DNA of 64,000 nucleotides. It comes from Variovorax beijingensis. Lineage in GTDB: Bacteria; Pseudomonadota; Gammaproteobacteria; Burkholderiales; Burkholderiaceae_C. The stretch spans positions 124,001 through 188,000 of the forward strand of contig NZ_VIVL01000006.1 in assembly GCF_007828835.1 (NCBI RefSeq). Reading direction: 5' to 3'. Under the pieces are notes generated by a model. It saw nothing but the letters and a program-made list of their open reading frames with translations, was not told the DNA's origin and ran no database searches. Below, piece by piece: positions 35,457-44,571 of the stretch; within the stretch, counting starts at the first letter, position 1; the number at the start of each line of letters is the position of its first letter. The position numbers and the translations under genes are program-made.

Positions 35457-36779
35457 TCAGGCCGAGCGGGGGGCGTAGCGGGCCGCGCGGCGGCGCACCG
35501 CGCGGAAGCGCGAACTCAGCAGGCCGGCGAGCAGCGCCGCAATCAGCCCCGATGCCGCGAACGGCCCCCAGCCGAGGATCGGCCCGCGCAGGAACGGCAC
35601 GTAGGCGGCCAGCAGCACCAGTGCGCACAGATAGCTGCCTGACAGTGCGGCGCGCGGATCGACCATCCTGTCCAGCACCCGGAAGCCGCCCGAGATCGCG
35701 AGGCCGAACATCACCGGCCCGGCCAGCCCGAAGTCGAAGTACGCGGTGGCGAAGGGCGGCAGCGACAGGTTGGACTGCGAGAAGTTGCCCAGGATGGCCG
35801 GCCACCCCAGCGGATCGAAGTCCGGAAACAGCTTCAGGTCGCGCGGCAGGATGAACGAGAACGCCGACAGCAGATAGCGCCCCCACCCGAGCTCGGGCTC
35901 GGATGCGCGCTCCAGGATGCCGGCCACGACGTACATCGCGTCGAAGTCGGGGCTGAAGGGAAAGGTGGTGAGCGTCTCGCCCCAGAAGCTGCCGCGCGAC
36001 ACCAGGTTGAGCACCGGTCCAAGGCCGGCGATGGCGCCGAAGATCAGCAGGCCCAGCGTCCAGCGCCAGCCCCGGCCCAAGAGATGGATGAAAAGAGGCA
36101 GCAGGCCGATCAGCAGGACCTGCCGTGCCGTGTTGACCGGGTTCGCGGCGAATGCAGCCATTGCCAGCGCAAGGCCCGCGGCACACCACGACCAGAACGT
36201 GCCGCGGCGCATGGCATGGATCGTCAGTGCCACGAAGCAGATCAGCACGATCAGCTTGGGCAGCGTCGAATAGATGATGTAGTCGACAGGAAGGCTTTCC
36301 TCGGTTCCCGGGATGCCGCGCGCGATGAAGTTCAGCTCGGGGCGGATGAACAGCGAAGCGAAGGCCGAGACCGCGCCGCTCAGCAGCAGCAGGGCCGGGT
36401 GGGCCACGCCGGCCGCCGGCAGCTCGGGCGCCGCGCGCGCGCGCGCCGGCGCCGGTGCCTCGGGCAGGCCCAGCCGGGCTGCTTCGACGCCCGCCATGTA
36501 GAGCAGCAGCAGCGTGAACGCCTGCATGTGCGCGACCGCGCCGATCACCCCCGTGTCCCAGAACGAGACGTCGGCGGCGATCTGCATCGCCGGCGCCACC
36601 GAGAAGTAGGTCAGGATCGTGGCGTAGTGGATCAGCAGGAAGACGCTGGCCCCCGGCGCGCGGAGCATCGACAGCTGGACCAGCGACAGCACGCACACCG
36701 CCGCATAGCCCCAGGCCGGCTCGAGCAAGCCGCACAGGAAGGCGATGGCGATGCCTGACCAGAAGGAGAGCGCTCTCAT
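35457..36779 (-). CDS. polysaccharide polymerase (Wzy-like)
   Basis: A 440-residue membrane protein with 10-12 predicted helices and a large polar loop around residues 260-330 (SRGSFWGETLTTFPFSPDFD and following), the usual place of the periplasmic catalytic loop in Wzy proteins. Wzy proteins share little sequence; topology, location between fcl and a glycosyltransferase, and the absence of another candidate support the call. It would join repeat units at the periplasmic face. Confidence 0.75.
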   Translation of the reverse strand: MRALSFWSGIAIAFLCGLLEPAWGYAAVCVLSLVQLSMLRAPGASVFLLIHYATILTYFSVAPAMQIAADVSFWDTGVIGAVAHMQAFTLLLLYMAGVEAARLGLPEAPAPARARAAPELPAAGVAHPALLLLSGAVSAFASLFIRPELNFIARGIPGTEESLPVDYIIYSTLPKLIVLICFVALTIHAMRRGTFWSWCAAGLALAMAAFAANPVNTARQVLLIGLLPLFIHLLGRGWRWTLGLLIFGAIAGLGPVLNLVSRGSFWGETLTTFPFSPDFDAMYVVAGILERASEPELGWGRYLLSAFSFILPRDLKLFPDFDPLGWPAILGNFSQSNLSLPPFATAYFDFGLAGPVMFGLAISGGFRVLDRMVDPRAALSGSYLCALVLLAAYVPFLRGPILGWGPFAASGLIAALLAGLLSSRFRAVRRRAARYAPRSA

Positions 36780-36824
36780 GGGAGGCCTTGTGCTTGTGGT
36801 TGAGTGCGGGGAGCCGGCGCGGGC

Positions 36825-37805
36825 TCAGGCATGCGCCAATTCCTGGGCGGCAGGCTGCAGCGACTTCTGGTAGTCCGCATAGGTGCGATGCAAGCCCTCG
36901 GCCAGCGATACCGTGGGGTGCCATCCGATGGCAGCCGCGCACGACACGTCGAGCAGCTTCCGGGGCGCGCCGTCCGGCCGCGAGGGATCGAAGCGGATGC
37001 GGCCCCGGTAGCCCACGACCTCGCCGATCAGTTGCGCCAGTTCGGCGATCGTCTGGTCCTCGCCCATGCCCAGGTTGATGTGGGCGCACATCGGCGTGGT
37101 GTGCTGCTCGTAGCCCGCGCGGCTCAGGCCCATCACGGTGGTGCAGCCTTCGGCCATGTCGTCGACGTAGAGGAACTCGCGCCTGGCCTGGCCCGTGCCC
37201 CAGATCAGCACTTCGGGCGCATTGGTGGTCTTGGCAAGATGGAAGCGGCGGATCAGCGCCGGCACCACGTGGCTGTTCTCGGCGTGGTAGTTGTCCCCGG
37301 GGCCGTACAGGTTGCACGGCATCACGCTGCGGTAGTCGATGCCGTGCGAGGCGCCGTACTGGCGGTTGTAGCTCTCGCACAGCTTGATGCCGGCGATCTT
37401 TGCGATGGCGTAGGGCTCGTTGGTCGGCTCGAGCTGGCCGCCGAGCAGCGCGTCCTCGCGGATCGGCTGCTCGGTCAGCCGCGGATAGATGCAGCTGGAG
37501 CCGAGGAACAGCAGGCGCTTGACGTTCGCCAGAAAGGCCTGGTGCGTGACATTGGCGGCAATCAGCAGGTTCTGGTAGATGAACTCCGCCGGATAGGTCA
37601 TGTTGGCGTGGATGCCGCCGACCTTCGCTGCCGCCAGGTACACCTGGTCGACGCGCTCGGTGGCGAAGAAACGGCGAACGGCCTCCTGGTCGAGCAGATC
37701 GAGTTCCTCGTGGCTGCGCGTGACGACCTCGTGCCCGAGGCTGCCCAGACGCTTCACGAGCGACTGCCCCACCATGCCGCGATGACCAGCAACGTAGATA
37801 CGCAT
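36825..37805 (-). CDS. fcl: GDP-L-fucose synthase
   Basis: A 326-residue short-chain dehydrogenase/epimerase. The NADP-binding motif is [10 protein letters not shown] (residues 7-16), the catalytic serine is in [10 protein letters not shown] and the tyrosine/lysine pair in [11 protein letters not shown]. It converts GDP-4-keto-6-deoxy-D-mannose to GDP-L-fucose. ManC for GDP-mannose is in the same operon, but the intervening dehydratase (Gmd) is not in the window. It sits 42 bp after the priming transferase gene. Confidence 0.92.
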   Translation of the reverse strand: MRIYVAGHRGMVGQSLVKRLGSLGHEVVTRSHEELDLLDQEAVRRFFATERVDQVYLAAAKVGGIHANMTYPAEFIYQNLLIAANVTHQAFLANVKRLLFLGSSCIYPRLTEQPIREDALLGGQLEPTNEPYAIAKIAGIKLCESYNRQYGASHGIDYRSVMPCNLYGPGDNYHAENSHVVPALIRRFHLAKTTNAPEVLIWGTGQARREFLYVDDMAEGCTTVMGLSRAGYEQHTTPMCAHINLGMGEDQTIAELAQLIGEVVGYRGRIRFDPSRPDGAPRKLLDVSCAAAIGWHPTVSLAEGLHRTYADYQKSLQPAAQELAHA

Positions 37806-37847
37806 ATGTTCTTTCGGTTAAAGGTTGAGGGTTGAGGGATGTGGCGC

Positions 37848-38510
37848 CTAGCGCGAGCCGCGTGCCCCGGCCACCACGAGAAAAGTCTTCAAGAGGATCG
37901 CGATGTCCTGGCGGATCGAGAGGGTGGCGACGTAGTCCGCGTCCATCGCCGCGCGGCGCCGGTAGCTGATCTCGTTGCGCCCGCTCACCTGCCACAGCCC
38001 GGTGATGCCGGGCCGCACGGCGCAGTAGCTGCTCCAATAGACGCCGTACAGCTCCTTCTGGGCAAACATGCAGGGCCTCGGGCCGACCACGCTCATGTCG
38101 CCCTTGAGCACGTTCCAGAACTGGGGCAGTTCGTCCAGGCTGTACTTGCGCAGCACCGCGCCGAAGCGCGTGATGCGCGGATCACGGTCGAGCTTCTGGT
38201 ACATCTCCCATTGCCGCCGGGCCGCCTCGTTGCCGCGCAGGTAGCGCTCCAGCACGGCGTCGGCATCGGGCACCATGGTGCGGAACTTGTAGAAGCTGAA
38301 GACGCGCCCGTCCCGGCCGTAGCGCGGCTGCTTGTAGATGCCCGGCTTGCCGGAAGTCAGCAGCACGCCGATCCAGACCAGCGCGAACGCCCATCCGAGC
38401 ACAAGGAAGAAGCCGCCTGCCAGCAGCACGTCCACGGCCCGCTTGGTGCCCATCAGCAGCCGTGAATTGCCAGACGGATGGACGGTGGCATTCGATCGCA
38501 GTGTGTTCAT
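37848..38510 (-). CDS. priming sugar-phosphate transferase (WbaP/WcaJ C-terminal type)
   Basis: A 220-residue polyisoprenyl-phosphate hexose-1-phosphate transferase. One membrane helix at residues 28-52 is followed by the catalytic domain with FYKFRTM, SLDELPQFWNVLKGDMSVVG and RPGITGLWQVSGRNE. It starts each repeat unit by moving glucose- or galactose-1-phosphate to undecaprenyl phosphate at the inner membrane. It is the short form without the N-terminal four-helix domain of WcaJ/WbaP. The start overlaps the wzc stop by four bases. Confidence 0.9.
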   Translation of the reverse strand: MNTLRSNATVHPSGNSRLLMGTKRAVDVLLAGGFFLVLGWAFALVWIGVLLTSGKPGIYKQPRYGRDGRVFSFYKFRTMVPDADAVLERYLRGNEAARRQWEMYQKLDRDPRITRFGAVLRKYSLDELPQFWNVLKGDMSVVGPRPCMFAQKELYGVYWSSYCAVRPGITGLWQVSGRNEISYRRRAAMDADYVATLSIRQDIAILLKTFLVVAGARGSR

Positions 38511-40801
38511 GATGCGGCGCTCGCACGGGCAGGTTGGGGAAGCTCGGCAACCGCGCTCGGGTACTCGTGCACCCGCGGCTGGTAGCCGCCGTAGCGGTAG
38601 GCCAGCTTGCCGTAGTAGCGGCGGCTGGTGTCCATCGCGTTCAGCACCACGCCCTGGAACTGCGCGCCGGCATGCCGCAGCTGGTTCGCGCTTTCCGACA
38701 GGTCGCCCAGTTCGTTGTCGCCGGCGCGCGCCACCATCAGCAGCGTGCCCATGCAGGCTGCCAGCTCGGCCGTCTCCGAGGCGAGCAGCATCGGCGGCGT
38801 GTCCACGATCACCACGTCATAGCGTTCCGAGGCCTTTTCGAGAACCTCGGCAAAGGCGTCGCTCGTCAGGAGCGCGCTCGGGTCCGTGGGCAGCGCCCCG
38901 GTGGTCATCACGTCCAGGTGCCCGAGCACGTCCGTGTGGATGGCGTTCTGGAATTCGATCGAGCCGCGGATCAGATCCGACAGGCCGCCGCGGCGCTTCA
39001 GCCCGAACATGGCTGCCACGCTGCTGCGCCGCAGATCGGCGTCGATCAGCAGCACGCGGCGGCCGGTCGAGGCGATCACGGCCGCGAGATTGCCCGACAC
39101 GAAGGTCTTGCCCGCGCCCGGCGTGGCGCTGGAGATCATCACGCGGTTGTTCGAGGCCTTGGGCATGGCGAACTTCAGCGCCGTGCGCAGCCGCCGCAGC
39201 CCCTCCAGCGCCGGGTCGTTCGGATGCTGCGCCGCCAGCAGGTGCACGCCGGGCTTGCCGTGGCGAATGGCGCGGTCGAGCAGGGGCTGGTGCGCGCTGA
39301 GCGTCACGGTGCTGTAGACGTCCAGGCCCGTGTGGGTCTCGATCTCGGCCGGGCTGGCGATGGTCTTGCGCCACGACCGGCGCAGGAACGCCGAGCCCGC
39401 CCCGAACGAAAGGCCCGCGATCAGCGCGATGCCCATGACGATCGAGGGCTTGGGCCGGATCGGCTTTTCCGGCAGCAGCGCCTGGTCGAGCACCCGCACG
39501 TTGCCGATCCGCCCCTCCCTGGCGAGCCGCATCTGCAGCGAGCTGTTGAGCAGCGACACGTACAGGTCGGTGTTGACCTTGATGTCCCGCTGCATGCGCA
39601 GCGAGTTCTGCTGCAGCATGGGCATGCGGCGGATGCGCTGCTCCACGCCCCCGAGGGCCTTCCTGAGCGAAGCGATCTGTGCGTCGATGGTCATCACGCT
39701 CGGGTCCCTGGACGTGAAGCGCTCGGAGAGCTCGATGCGCTTCTGCGTGGCATCGAACAGCTTCGTCTGCAGTTCCAGGTTCTGCGACAGCGCATTGCGC
39801 GCCTCGTCGTCCAGGCTGACGGTTCCGTTCTGGTTGCGGTACTGGTTGTAGATTTCCTCGGACTGCTCCAGCTGCAGCTTGAGCTTGGGCAGCTCGGAGC
39901 CCAGGAAGTTGAGGGCGCGCTGTGCCTGCGCCGTCTTCTGGTCGATGTTCACGCGCACATAGAGCTGCGCGATTTCATTGAGCAGGTTGGCCAGCTGCGT
40001 CCGGTTGCCGTCGCGCCAGCTCACTTCCACCACCGATGACTGCTTGCCCTTCTCGATCACGCGCAACTCGCGCTGCAGCTCGAGCAGCACGAGCTGCTTG
40101 GACTGGCGCACCAGCTCGAAGGCCGCGCCGGGCAGGCCCGAGATCGAGCCCACCAGCAGATGGATCGGGCCGAGCGGGGTCTGCGCATCGAGCGGCAGGC
40201 CGACGGTGCCGGCGAGCGGCTTGTCCAGCTTGGGGTGGGTCAGCGTGTACGCACCGTTCGCGCCCGCGGTCAGCAGGAAGCGCTTGCCTTCGAGATCCGC
40301 CGGCACGTCCATCTGCGCGACCACGATCCGTTCGTTGCCGCTCACGTAACCCGACAGGCCCGCGAAGCCCGGCTCGGAGAGCGTCTTGGCGCGGCGCGCC
40401 AGCCAGGCGCCGACGAGCGGCACATACAGCGGCTGCGCCTCGATGTAGAGCTTGGTGTTCTCGATCGCCTGGTCGAGCACCAGGCGCGACTTGAGGATCT
40501 CGGCCTCGCCCGCGGTCGGCGTCTTGGCGTTGAGCGCGTTGCTCGCGGAGTCGCCCACCAGCGTGCCGCCCGAGCGGTCCGGGTCCTCGACCTGGATCAG
40601 CACGTTGGCTTCGTACACGCGCGGGCCGAACATGGCGTAGGCCGCGCCCAGCAGCAGCGCGACAGCGGTGATGCCCGCGATCTTCCATCGGCTGTCCAGC
40701 AGCAGGTCGACATGCTCCCGGAGCCTGGAAGGAGGGTTGTCGGAAGCCTCGGCGTCCGGGGCCGAGGGAGCGGGGAGTACAGGTTGCCAGTGCGCATTCA
40801 T
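38507..40801 (-). CDS. wzc: polysaccharide co-polymerase / tyrosine autokinase (Wzc)
   Basis: A 764-residue inner-membrane protein. A Wzz domain with two membrane helices (near residues 40 and 470) flanks a long periplasmic coiled-coil region. The kinase part has Walker A ATPGAGKTF, Walker A' LLIDADLRRS and Walker B VIVDTPPML, and ends with a tyrosine cluster (RRYYGKLAYRYGGYQPRVHE). It sets chain length and drives export with Wza. The ATG at 40801 is chosen because the ribosome site AAAGGTG overlaps an upstream GTG in the same frame. No Wzb phosphatase gene is in the window. Confidence 0.93.
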   Translation of the reverse strand: MNAHWQPVLPAPSAPDAEASDNPPSRLREHVDLLLDSRWKIAGITAVALLLGAAYAMFGPRVYEANVLIQVEDPDRSGGTLVGDSASNALNAKTPTAGEAEILKSRLVLDQAIENTKLYIEAQPLYVPLVGAWLARRAKTLSEPGFAGLSGYVSGNERIVVAQMDVPADLEGKRFLLTAGANGAYTLTHPKLDKPLAGTVGLPLDAQTPLGPIHLLVGSISGLPGAAFELVRQSKQLVLLELQRELRVIEKGKQSSVVEVSWRDGNRTQLANLLNEIAQLYVRVNIDQKTAQAQRALNFLGSELPKLKLQLEQSEEIYNQYRNQNGTVSLDDEARNALSQNLELQTKLFDATQKRIELSERFTSRDPSVMTIDAQIASLRKALGGVEQRIRRMPMLQQNSLRMQRDIKVNTDLYVSLLNSSLQMRLAREGRIGNVRVLDQALLPEKPIRPKPSIVMGIALIAGLSFGAGSAFLRRSWRKTIASPAEIETHTGLDVYSTVTLSAHQPLLDRAIRHGKPGVHLLAAQHPNDPALEGLRRLRTALKFAMPKASNNRVMISSATPGAGKTFVSGNLAAVIASTGRRVLLIDADLRRSSVAAMFGLKRRGGLSDLIRGSIEFQNAIHTDVLGHLDVMTTGALPTDPSALLTSDAFAEVLEKASERYDVVIVDTPPMLLASETAELAACMGTLLMVARAGDNELGDLSESANQLRHAGAQFQGVVLNAMDTSRRYYGKLAYRYGGYQPRVHEYPSAVAELPQPARASAAS

Positions 40802-40844
40802 GAGGATCACCTTTGTGTGTTGCCTGGACGGGTGGGGCGCGGCT

Positions 40845-42026
40845 TCAGCGGCGGCTGGTGGTGCCGCCGAGGTTCACGATCTGCGCGGCGGGAAGGATCA
40901 GGCTGATCACCCGGTTCCAGCGCGCCAGCGGCACGGGGTCGACGTAGACCACGTCGCGTGGCTGCAGCTCGAAGCGGTCGGCCAGCGCCAGCGCCACGGG
41001 GTTCTTCGCATCGAGGTGGAACACCTCGGGCACGTCGCCGCTCGAGTTGCGCACCACGTAGATCTGGTCGGTCGACGCGGTCTGCAGCGCCGGGCCGCCC
41101 GCATCGCCCAGCGCCTCGTTCAGGCTCAGCCGGCCGTCGCGCATCGGCAGGGCGGTGGGGCGCTGGATCTCGCCCATCACGTAGATGCGGCTGTCGTCGC
41201 GGCTGCCCACGTTCACGATGTCGCCGTTCTGCAGCGGGATGCGGGTCGGGTCGAGTCCCAGGCGCCGAAGCAGCGGCAGGTCGATCACCATCGTGCGTTC
41301 TCCGCGCGTCAGCGACACGCGCGAACGGTCGCCAGCCGGGGTGATGCTGCCGGCGCGGTTGATGGCCTCGGCCAGCGTCATCGGCACGTCGGTGAAGATC
41401 TGCAGGCCCGGCGTGCGGACCTCGCCCTCCACATAGACGCGCCGGCTGCGGAACGTCTGGATCCTGACGCTCACGAGCGGATCCTTGACGAAGGGCGCGA
41501 TCTTGCGCGAGATCATCTCGGCAGCGGACCTCTCCGTCATGCCCTCGATCTTGGTGCGGCCGACGTAGGGAAAGCTGATCTCGCCCTCGCCATCGACGAT
41601 GAAGCCGGGCGCGACGCTCACCCCGGTCGGGTCCGACTGCTGCGAGATGACCGTGCCCGCGTTGGGCATCAGCTCGGGATGGCGATAGACCACGATGCCG
41701 ACCACGTCGCCCGGGGCGATCGTGTAGGCCGGCGCCTTGCCGAACAGCTGCCGCACATCGGCCGGCAGCGCGGCGGGGTTGCGCGTTGCCATCGTGCGGA
41801 TCAGCTCGGGCGTGATGGAGACGATCTTCGGTTCGCCCCGCGCACCGCTGCCGCTCGAGCGGTAGGCGCCCCAGTTGCCGCTGTCGGGCGGGCCGAAGCC
41901 CGGAACCCCGCAGCCGGCCAGGCACAGCGGCAGCAACAGCAGCGCCGCCGATCGGATGCGGACGCGGGCGCGGGCGGGAACGGCGCGGGCGATGCGCAAG
42001 GAACTGGCCGGAGCGAGGTGTGCCAT
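40845..42026 (-). CDS. wza: outer-membrane polysaccharide export lipoprotein (Wza)
   Basis: A 393-residue lipoprotein. An N-terminal extension rich in arginine leads to the lipobox LCLAGC with cysteine 39. The export domain begins YTIAPGDVVGIVVYRHPEL, followed by SLBB repeats (VYVEGEVRTPGLQIF and IYVMGEIQRPTALPM). It forms the octameric export pore opposite Wzc. It is 43 bp upstream of wzc and 31 bp after the hydrolase-fold gene, so the link between biosynthesis modules is direct. Confidence 0.92.
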   Translation of the reverse strand: MAHLAPASSLRIARAVPARARVRIRSAALLLLPLCLAGCGVPGFGPPDSGNWGAYRSSGSGARGEPKIVSITPELIRTMATRNPAALPADVRQLFGKAPAYTIAPGDVVGIVVYRHPELMPNAGTVISQQSDPTGVSVAPGFIVDGEGEISFPYVGRTKIEGMTERSAAEMISRKIAPFVKDPLVSVRIQTFRSRRVYVEGEVRTPGLQIFTDVPMTLAEAINRAGSITPAGDRSRVSLTRGERTMVIDLPLLRRLGLDPTRIPLQNGDIVNVGSRDDSRIYVMGEIQRPTALPMRDGRLSLNEALGDAGGPALQTASTDQIYVVRNSSGDVPEVFHLDAKNPVALALADRFELQPRDVVYVDPVPLARWNRVISLILPAAQIVNLGGTTSRR

Positions 42027-42057
42027 GGGATGTGTCCTTTCTTCCTGGGGAATCGGT

Positions 42058-42996
42058 TCACTGCGGGACGTAGGCGCCGCGCGCGGGGCGCTCCACGAGG
42101 GGTGCGAGCGGGCTCGGGCTGGTGCTGGGGCTGCGGCGCTCGGGGCCGGCGCTGATGGCGCAGGCGGCCACCCAGCCGCCGACGGAGCGCAGGAACAGCT
42201 GCTGTCCCCGCACCGTGCACAGCGTGTGGTCGGCATCGCGCATGAATTCGTACTGCACGGCCTGCGCGAACGGCTCGCCGCGGAACGGGCCGAGCTGGTC
42301 GCGGTCGTGGTCGCAGACATGCAGCGAGCCCGAATAGAGCAGTTGCACCGCCACCTTGCGCTCGACCAGGCGCCGCATGGTGGCGCCGAACCACACGGCG
42401 TTGACCTCGGGCGGCTTGCGTTCCACGAAGAAGCCGGGCAGCGGCTTGTTCGAATGGCTGGGCAGCAGGTGGCGCTGCAGCCAGCGCTTGGCCTTGCCCG
42501 CGAACGATGGATGCGCGGGCGCCGCCAGGGCGCGCCGCAGCGTGCGTTCCCAGCGCGAGCGCCGGTCCGGAAAAGCGAAGCCGTCGAACAGCGAGAGCGC
42601 CACCACGCGCGTGTCCGTCGCGGCCGTGGTCATGGCGTGCTCCACGCCCGAGCACATGCCCACGATCGCGAACTTGCGGATGCCCAGCATGCTCTCGAGA
42701 AGGTCCATGCCGGCGCGCAGGTCGCGCACCGCGCGGACCTGCACGTCGCACGAGGCGTCGGATGCGTCGCTGTCCCCCAGGCCCCCGAGGTCGAAGCGCA
42801 GGCTGCTCACGCCGCGCGCGGCCAGGACGTGTGCCAGCTTCACGTTGATGCGGCGCGGCCCGACCCGGTGGTTGACGCCCATGTTGAGCATCAGGCAGGC
42901 GACGTCGGCCGGCGCCCGGTACATGGGAATGGTGATCATGCCCATCAGTGCGTTTCCCGGTCCGAAGCGGACGGGGCATTGCGTCATGTCATTCAT
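42058..42996 (-). CDS. alpha/beta-hydrolase-fold protein, cysteine elbow (exosortase-hydrolase 1-like)
   Basis: A 312-residue hydrolase-fold protein. At the nucleophile elbow it has FAIVGMCSGVEHAMT, giving G-x-C-x-G with cysteine in place of serine. Residues after about 280 are a proline/serine-rich tail. Two such hydrolases with non-standard elbows are known as accessory enzymes in exosortase-A polysaccharide loci (hydr1/hydr2 PEP families), and this pair resembles them, although no exosortase gene is in the window. The start ATG 42996 lies inside the end of the partner gene (8-bp overlap). A role as acyltransferase or thioesterase on carrier-bound product is inference. Confidence 0.7.
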   Translation of the reverse strand: MNDMTQCPVRFGPGNALMGMITIPMYRAPADVACLMLNMGVNHRVGPRRINVKLAHVLAARGVSSLRFDLGGLGDSDASDASCDVQVRAVRDLRAGMDLLESMLGIRKFAIVGMCSGVEHAMTTAATDTRVVALSLFDGFAFPDRRSRWERTLRRALAAPAHPSFAGKAKRWLQRHLLPSHSNKPLPGFFVERKPPEVNAVWFGATMRRLVERKVAVQLLYSGSLHVCDHDRDQLGPFRGEPFAQAVQYEFMRDADHTLCTVRGQQLFLRSVGGWVAACAISAGPERRSPSTSPSPLAPLVERPARGAYVPQ

Positions 42997-43807
42997 GGAG
43001 GGCACCCTGCAAGCGGTTGAGCGCGTCGGCCGGAACCATGGCGCTGTTGGGATAGGGATCGGCGGTCCAGTCGAGCCGGTGCTGGAAATAGGCGAGCCGC
43101 ACCGGCATGTGGCGCGACTGCTGCTCGGCCGCCCATTGCGCGGTGTGCTGGTCGTCGGGCGAGGTCAGCACCAGCGTGTCGTGCAGGGCGGTGAGCGGCA
43201 GCGACTCGGGCGCCAGCGCGCCGAGCTGCGTGCGCAGCGTGGGCGACAGCACGGTGCCCAGTGCTTCCTCGGGCAGCGCGTCGGGATCGTGCGCGAGGTT
43301 GCGGCGCCAGGCCAGGTCCGGAATGCAGAAGGTCGTGTCGATGGCCGCCACATGCCGCTCGCGCAGGTGGCGCGCATAGCGCCGGCCGTCGATCACCGGC
43401 TCCCACAGCACGAGCCGCGCCGGGTCGCAGCGTCCGTTGCGCGCCGCCAGCACGGCCAGGGTGGCGCCGAGCCGCGCGCCGATCCAGACGATGCGGCTTC
43501 CCGGGGCCCTGCGGCGCAGCTCCTCGTGGGCCGAGCACAGGTCGCGGCGCCAGCCGTCGAGCTCTCCTTCGCTCTCATCGCCGGGCGAGTCGCCCGCACC
43601 GTGGAAGTCGAAGCGCAGGGTGGCGATGCCCGAGCGCGCGAGGCGCTCGGCCAGCACCTTGAAGAAGCGGTAGGTCCGCAGGCCCTCCTGGCCGAAGGGC
43701 GGGCACACGAGCACCGCGGTACTTCCGGGCCGCCCGTCGCCAGCGGCATGGAACACGCCGAAGATCTGGCGCGACGCCGGCCCGAACATGAAGGGGTACG
43801 CGTTCAT
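42989..43807 (-). CDS. alpha/beta-hydrolase-fold protein lacking the serine (exosortase-hydrolase 2-like)
   Basis: A 272-residue hydrolase-fold protein. FPFGQEGLRTYRFFKVL-type N terminus (CPPFGQEGLRTYRF) and the elbow IVWIGARLGATLAVL, where the nucleophile position is arginine. This GxRxG elbow is characteristic of the hydr2 accessory proteins of exosortase-A loci. The protein is probably not a classical hydrolase; it may bind a thioester substrate or pair with its neighbour. It overlaps the phosphopantetheinyl transferase gene and its partner by four and eight bases, so the three are translationally coupled. Confidence 0.7.
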   Translation of the reverse strand: MNAYPFMFGPASRQIFGVFHAAGDGRPGSTAVLVCPPFGQEGLRTYRFFKVLAERLARSGIATLRFDFHGAGDSPGDESEGELDGWRRDLCSAHEELRRRAPGSRIVWIGARLGATLAVLAARNGRCDPARLVLWEPVIDGRRYARHLRERHVAAIDTTFCIPDLAWRRNLAHDPDALPEEALGTVLSPTLRTQLGALAPESLPLTALHDTLVLTSPDDQHTAQWAAEQQSRHMPVRLAYFQHRLDWTADPYPNSAMVPADALNRLQGALHE

Positions 43808-44565
43808 TGCGGCGTCCTTGGCGCTGCGCGCCTTTCCGCCGAGCGGGAGCGGGCACAGGTCTGGGCCGCGAAACCCGGCATGCTGGCGCGCACATGCGTC
43901 TGCCGCCATTCCGCAATCGCTCCCACGCTGTCCACGCGCAGCGGCGCGGGCTGCAGCACGAGCCACAGGATCCGGCCGGCCACGGGCACCTCCACGCTCC
44001 GGCAGTCCGGCTCCAGCCCCACCTCGAAGCGCTCGGTCGGCACGACCAGCCCGAGACCGATGGCCTTGAGGCAGGCTTCCTTGCGCGTCCAGCAGGTCAG
44101 GAAGGCGTGCTCGCGCTCGGCGGCGGGCAGGGCCAGCAGCGCTTCGTTCTCGCTGTCCGTGAAATGCTGCGCGGCAAGCGCGAGCGCATCGGGAATCGGC
44201 CGCAGCAGTTCGACGTCGGCCCCCAGCGGACCGCGTTCGCCGATGGCGAGCAGTCCCAGCCCCAGGCTGTGGCTCAGCGAGAACCGCACCCGCGGCCAGC
44301 CCGACAGCGAAGGCTTGCCGAATGCGCTGCGGGTGAAGCGCAGCGCCTCGGGGCGCTCGCCGGTGTGCGCGGCCAGCGCACAGCGCAGCGCGGCATGCGC
44401 GGCAACGAAGCGCTGCCGGTCAGCCTCGAAGCGGAACTGCGCGGCGCGCTCCAGTTCGTCGTCGCAGAGGAGCCGCTCGGCCTCGGGGCCGGGCTCGCCG
44501 TCCAGCTCCAGATACCGGCAGACCGGTGCATCGACGGAAGTCAGGGAGAAAGCTGCGGAGCCCAT
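43804..44565 (-). CDS. 4'-phosphopantetheinyl transferase (Sfp-type)
   Basis: A 253-residue enzyme that attaches the phosphopantetheine arm to carrier domains. The magnesium and CoA sites are in GPLGADVELLRP and FLTCWTRKEACLKAIGLGL. It is located 6 bp after the NRPS gene with four carrier domains in the two upstream giant genes (PCP and ACP in the first, two PCPs in the second), so these are the likely substrates. AAGGAG ten bases upstream of the ATG lies in the last codons of the NRPS gene. The last 30 residues are basic and poorly conserved. Confidence 0.9.
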   Translation of the reverse strand: MGSAAFSLTSVDAPVCRYLELDGEPGPEAERLLCDDELERAAQFRFEADRQRFVAAHAALRCALAAHTGERPEALRFTRSAFGKPSLSGWPRVRFSLSHSLGLGLLAIGERGPLGADVELLRPIPDALALAAQHFTDSENEALLALPAAEREHAFLTCWTRKEACLKAIGLGLVVPTERFEVGLEPDCRSVEVPVAGRILWLVLQPAPLRVDSVGAIAEWRQTHVRASMPGFAAQTCARSRSAERRAAPRTPQ

Positions 44566-44571
44566 GATGAA

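Noticed and set aside
42058..43807. Complete exosortase-A (PEP-CTERM) system
   Set aside because: Only hydrolase-like accessory proteins resemble that system; no exosortase, PEP-CTERM protein or the usual ligase and decarboxylase genes were seen.
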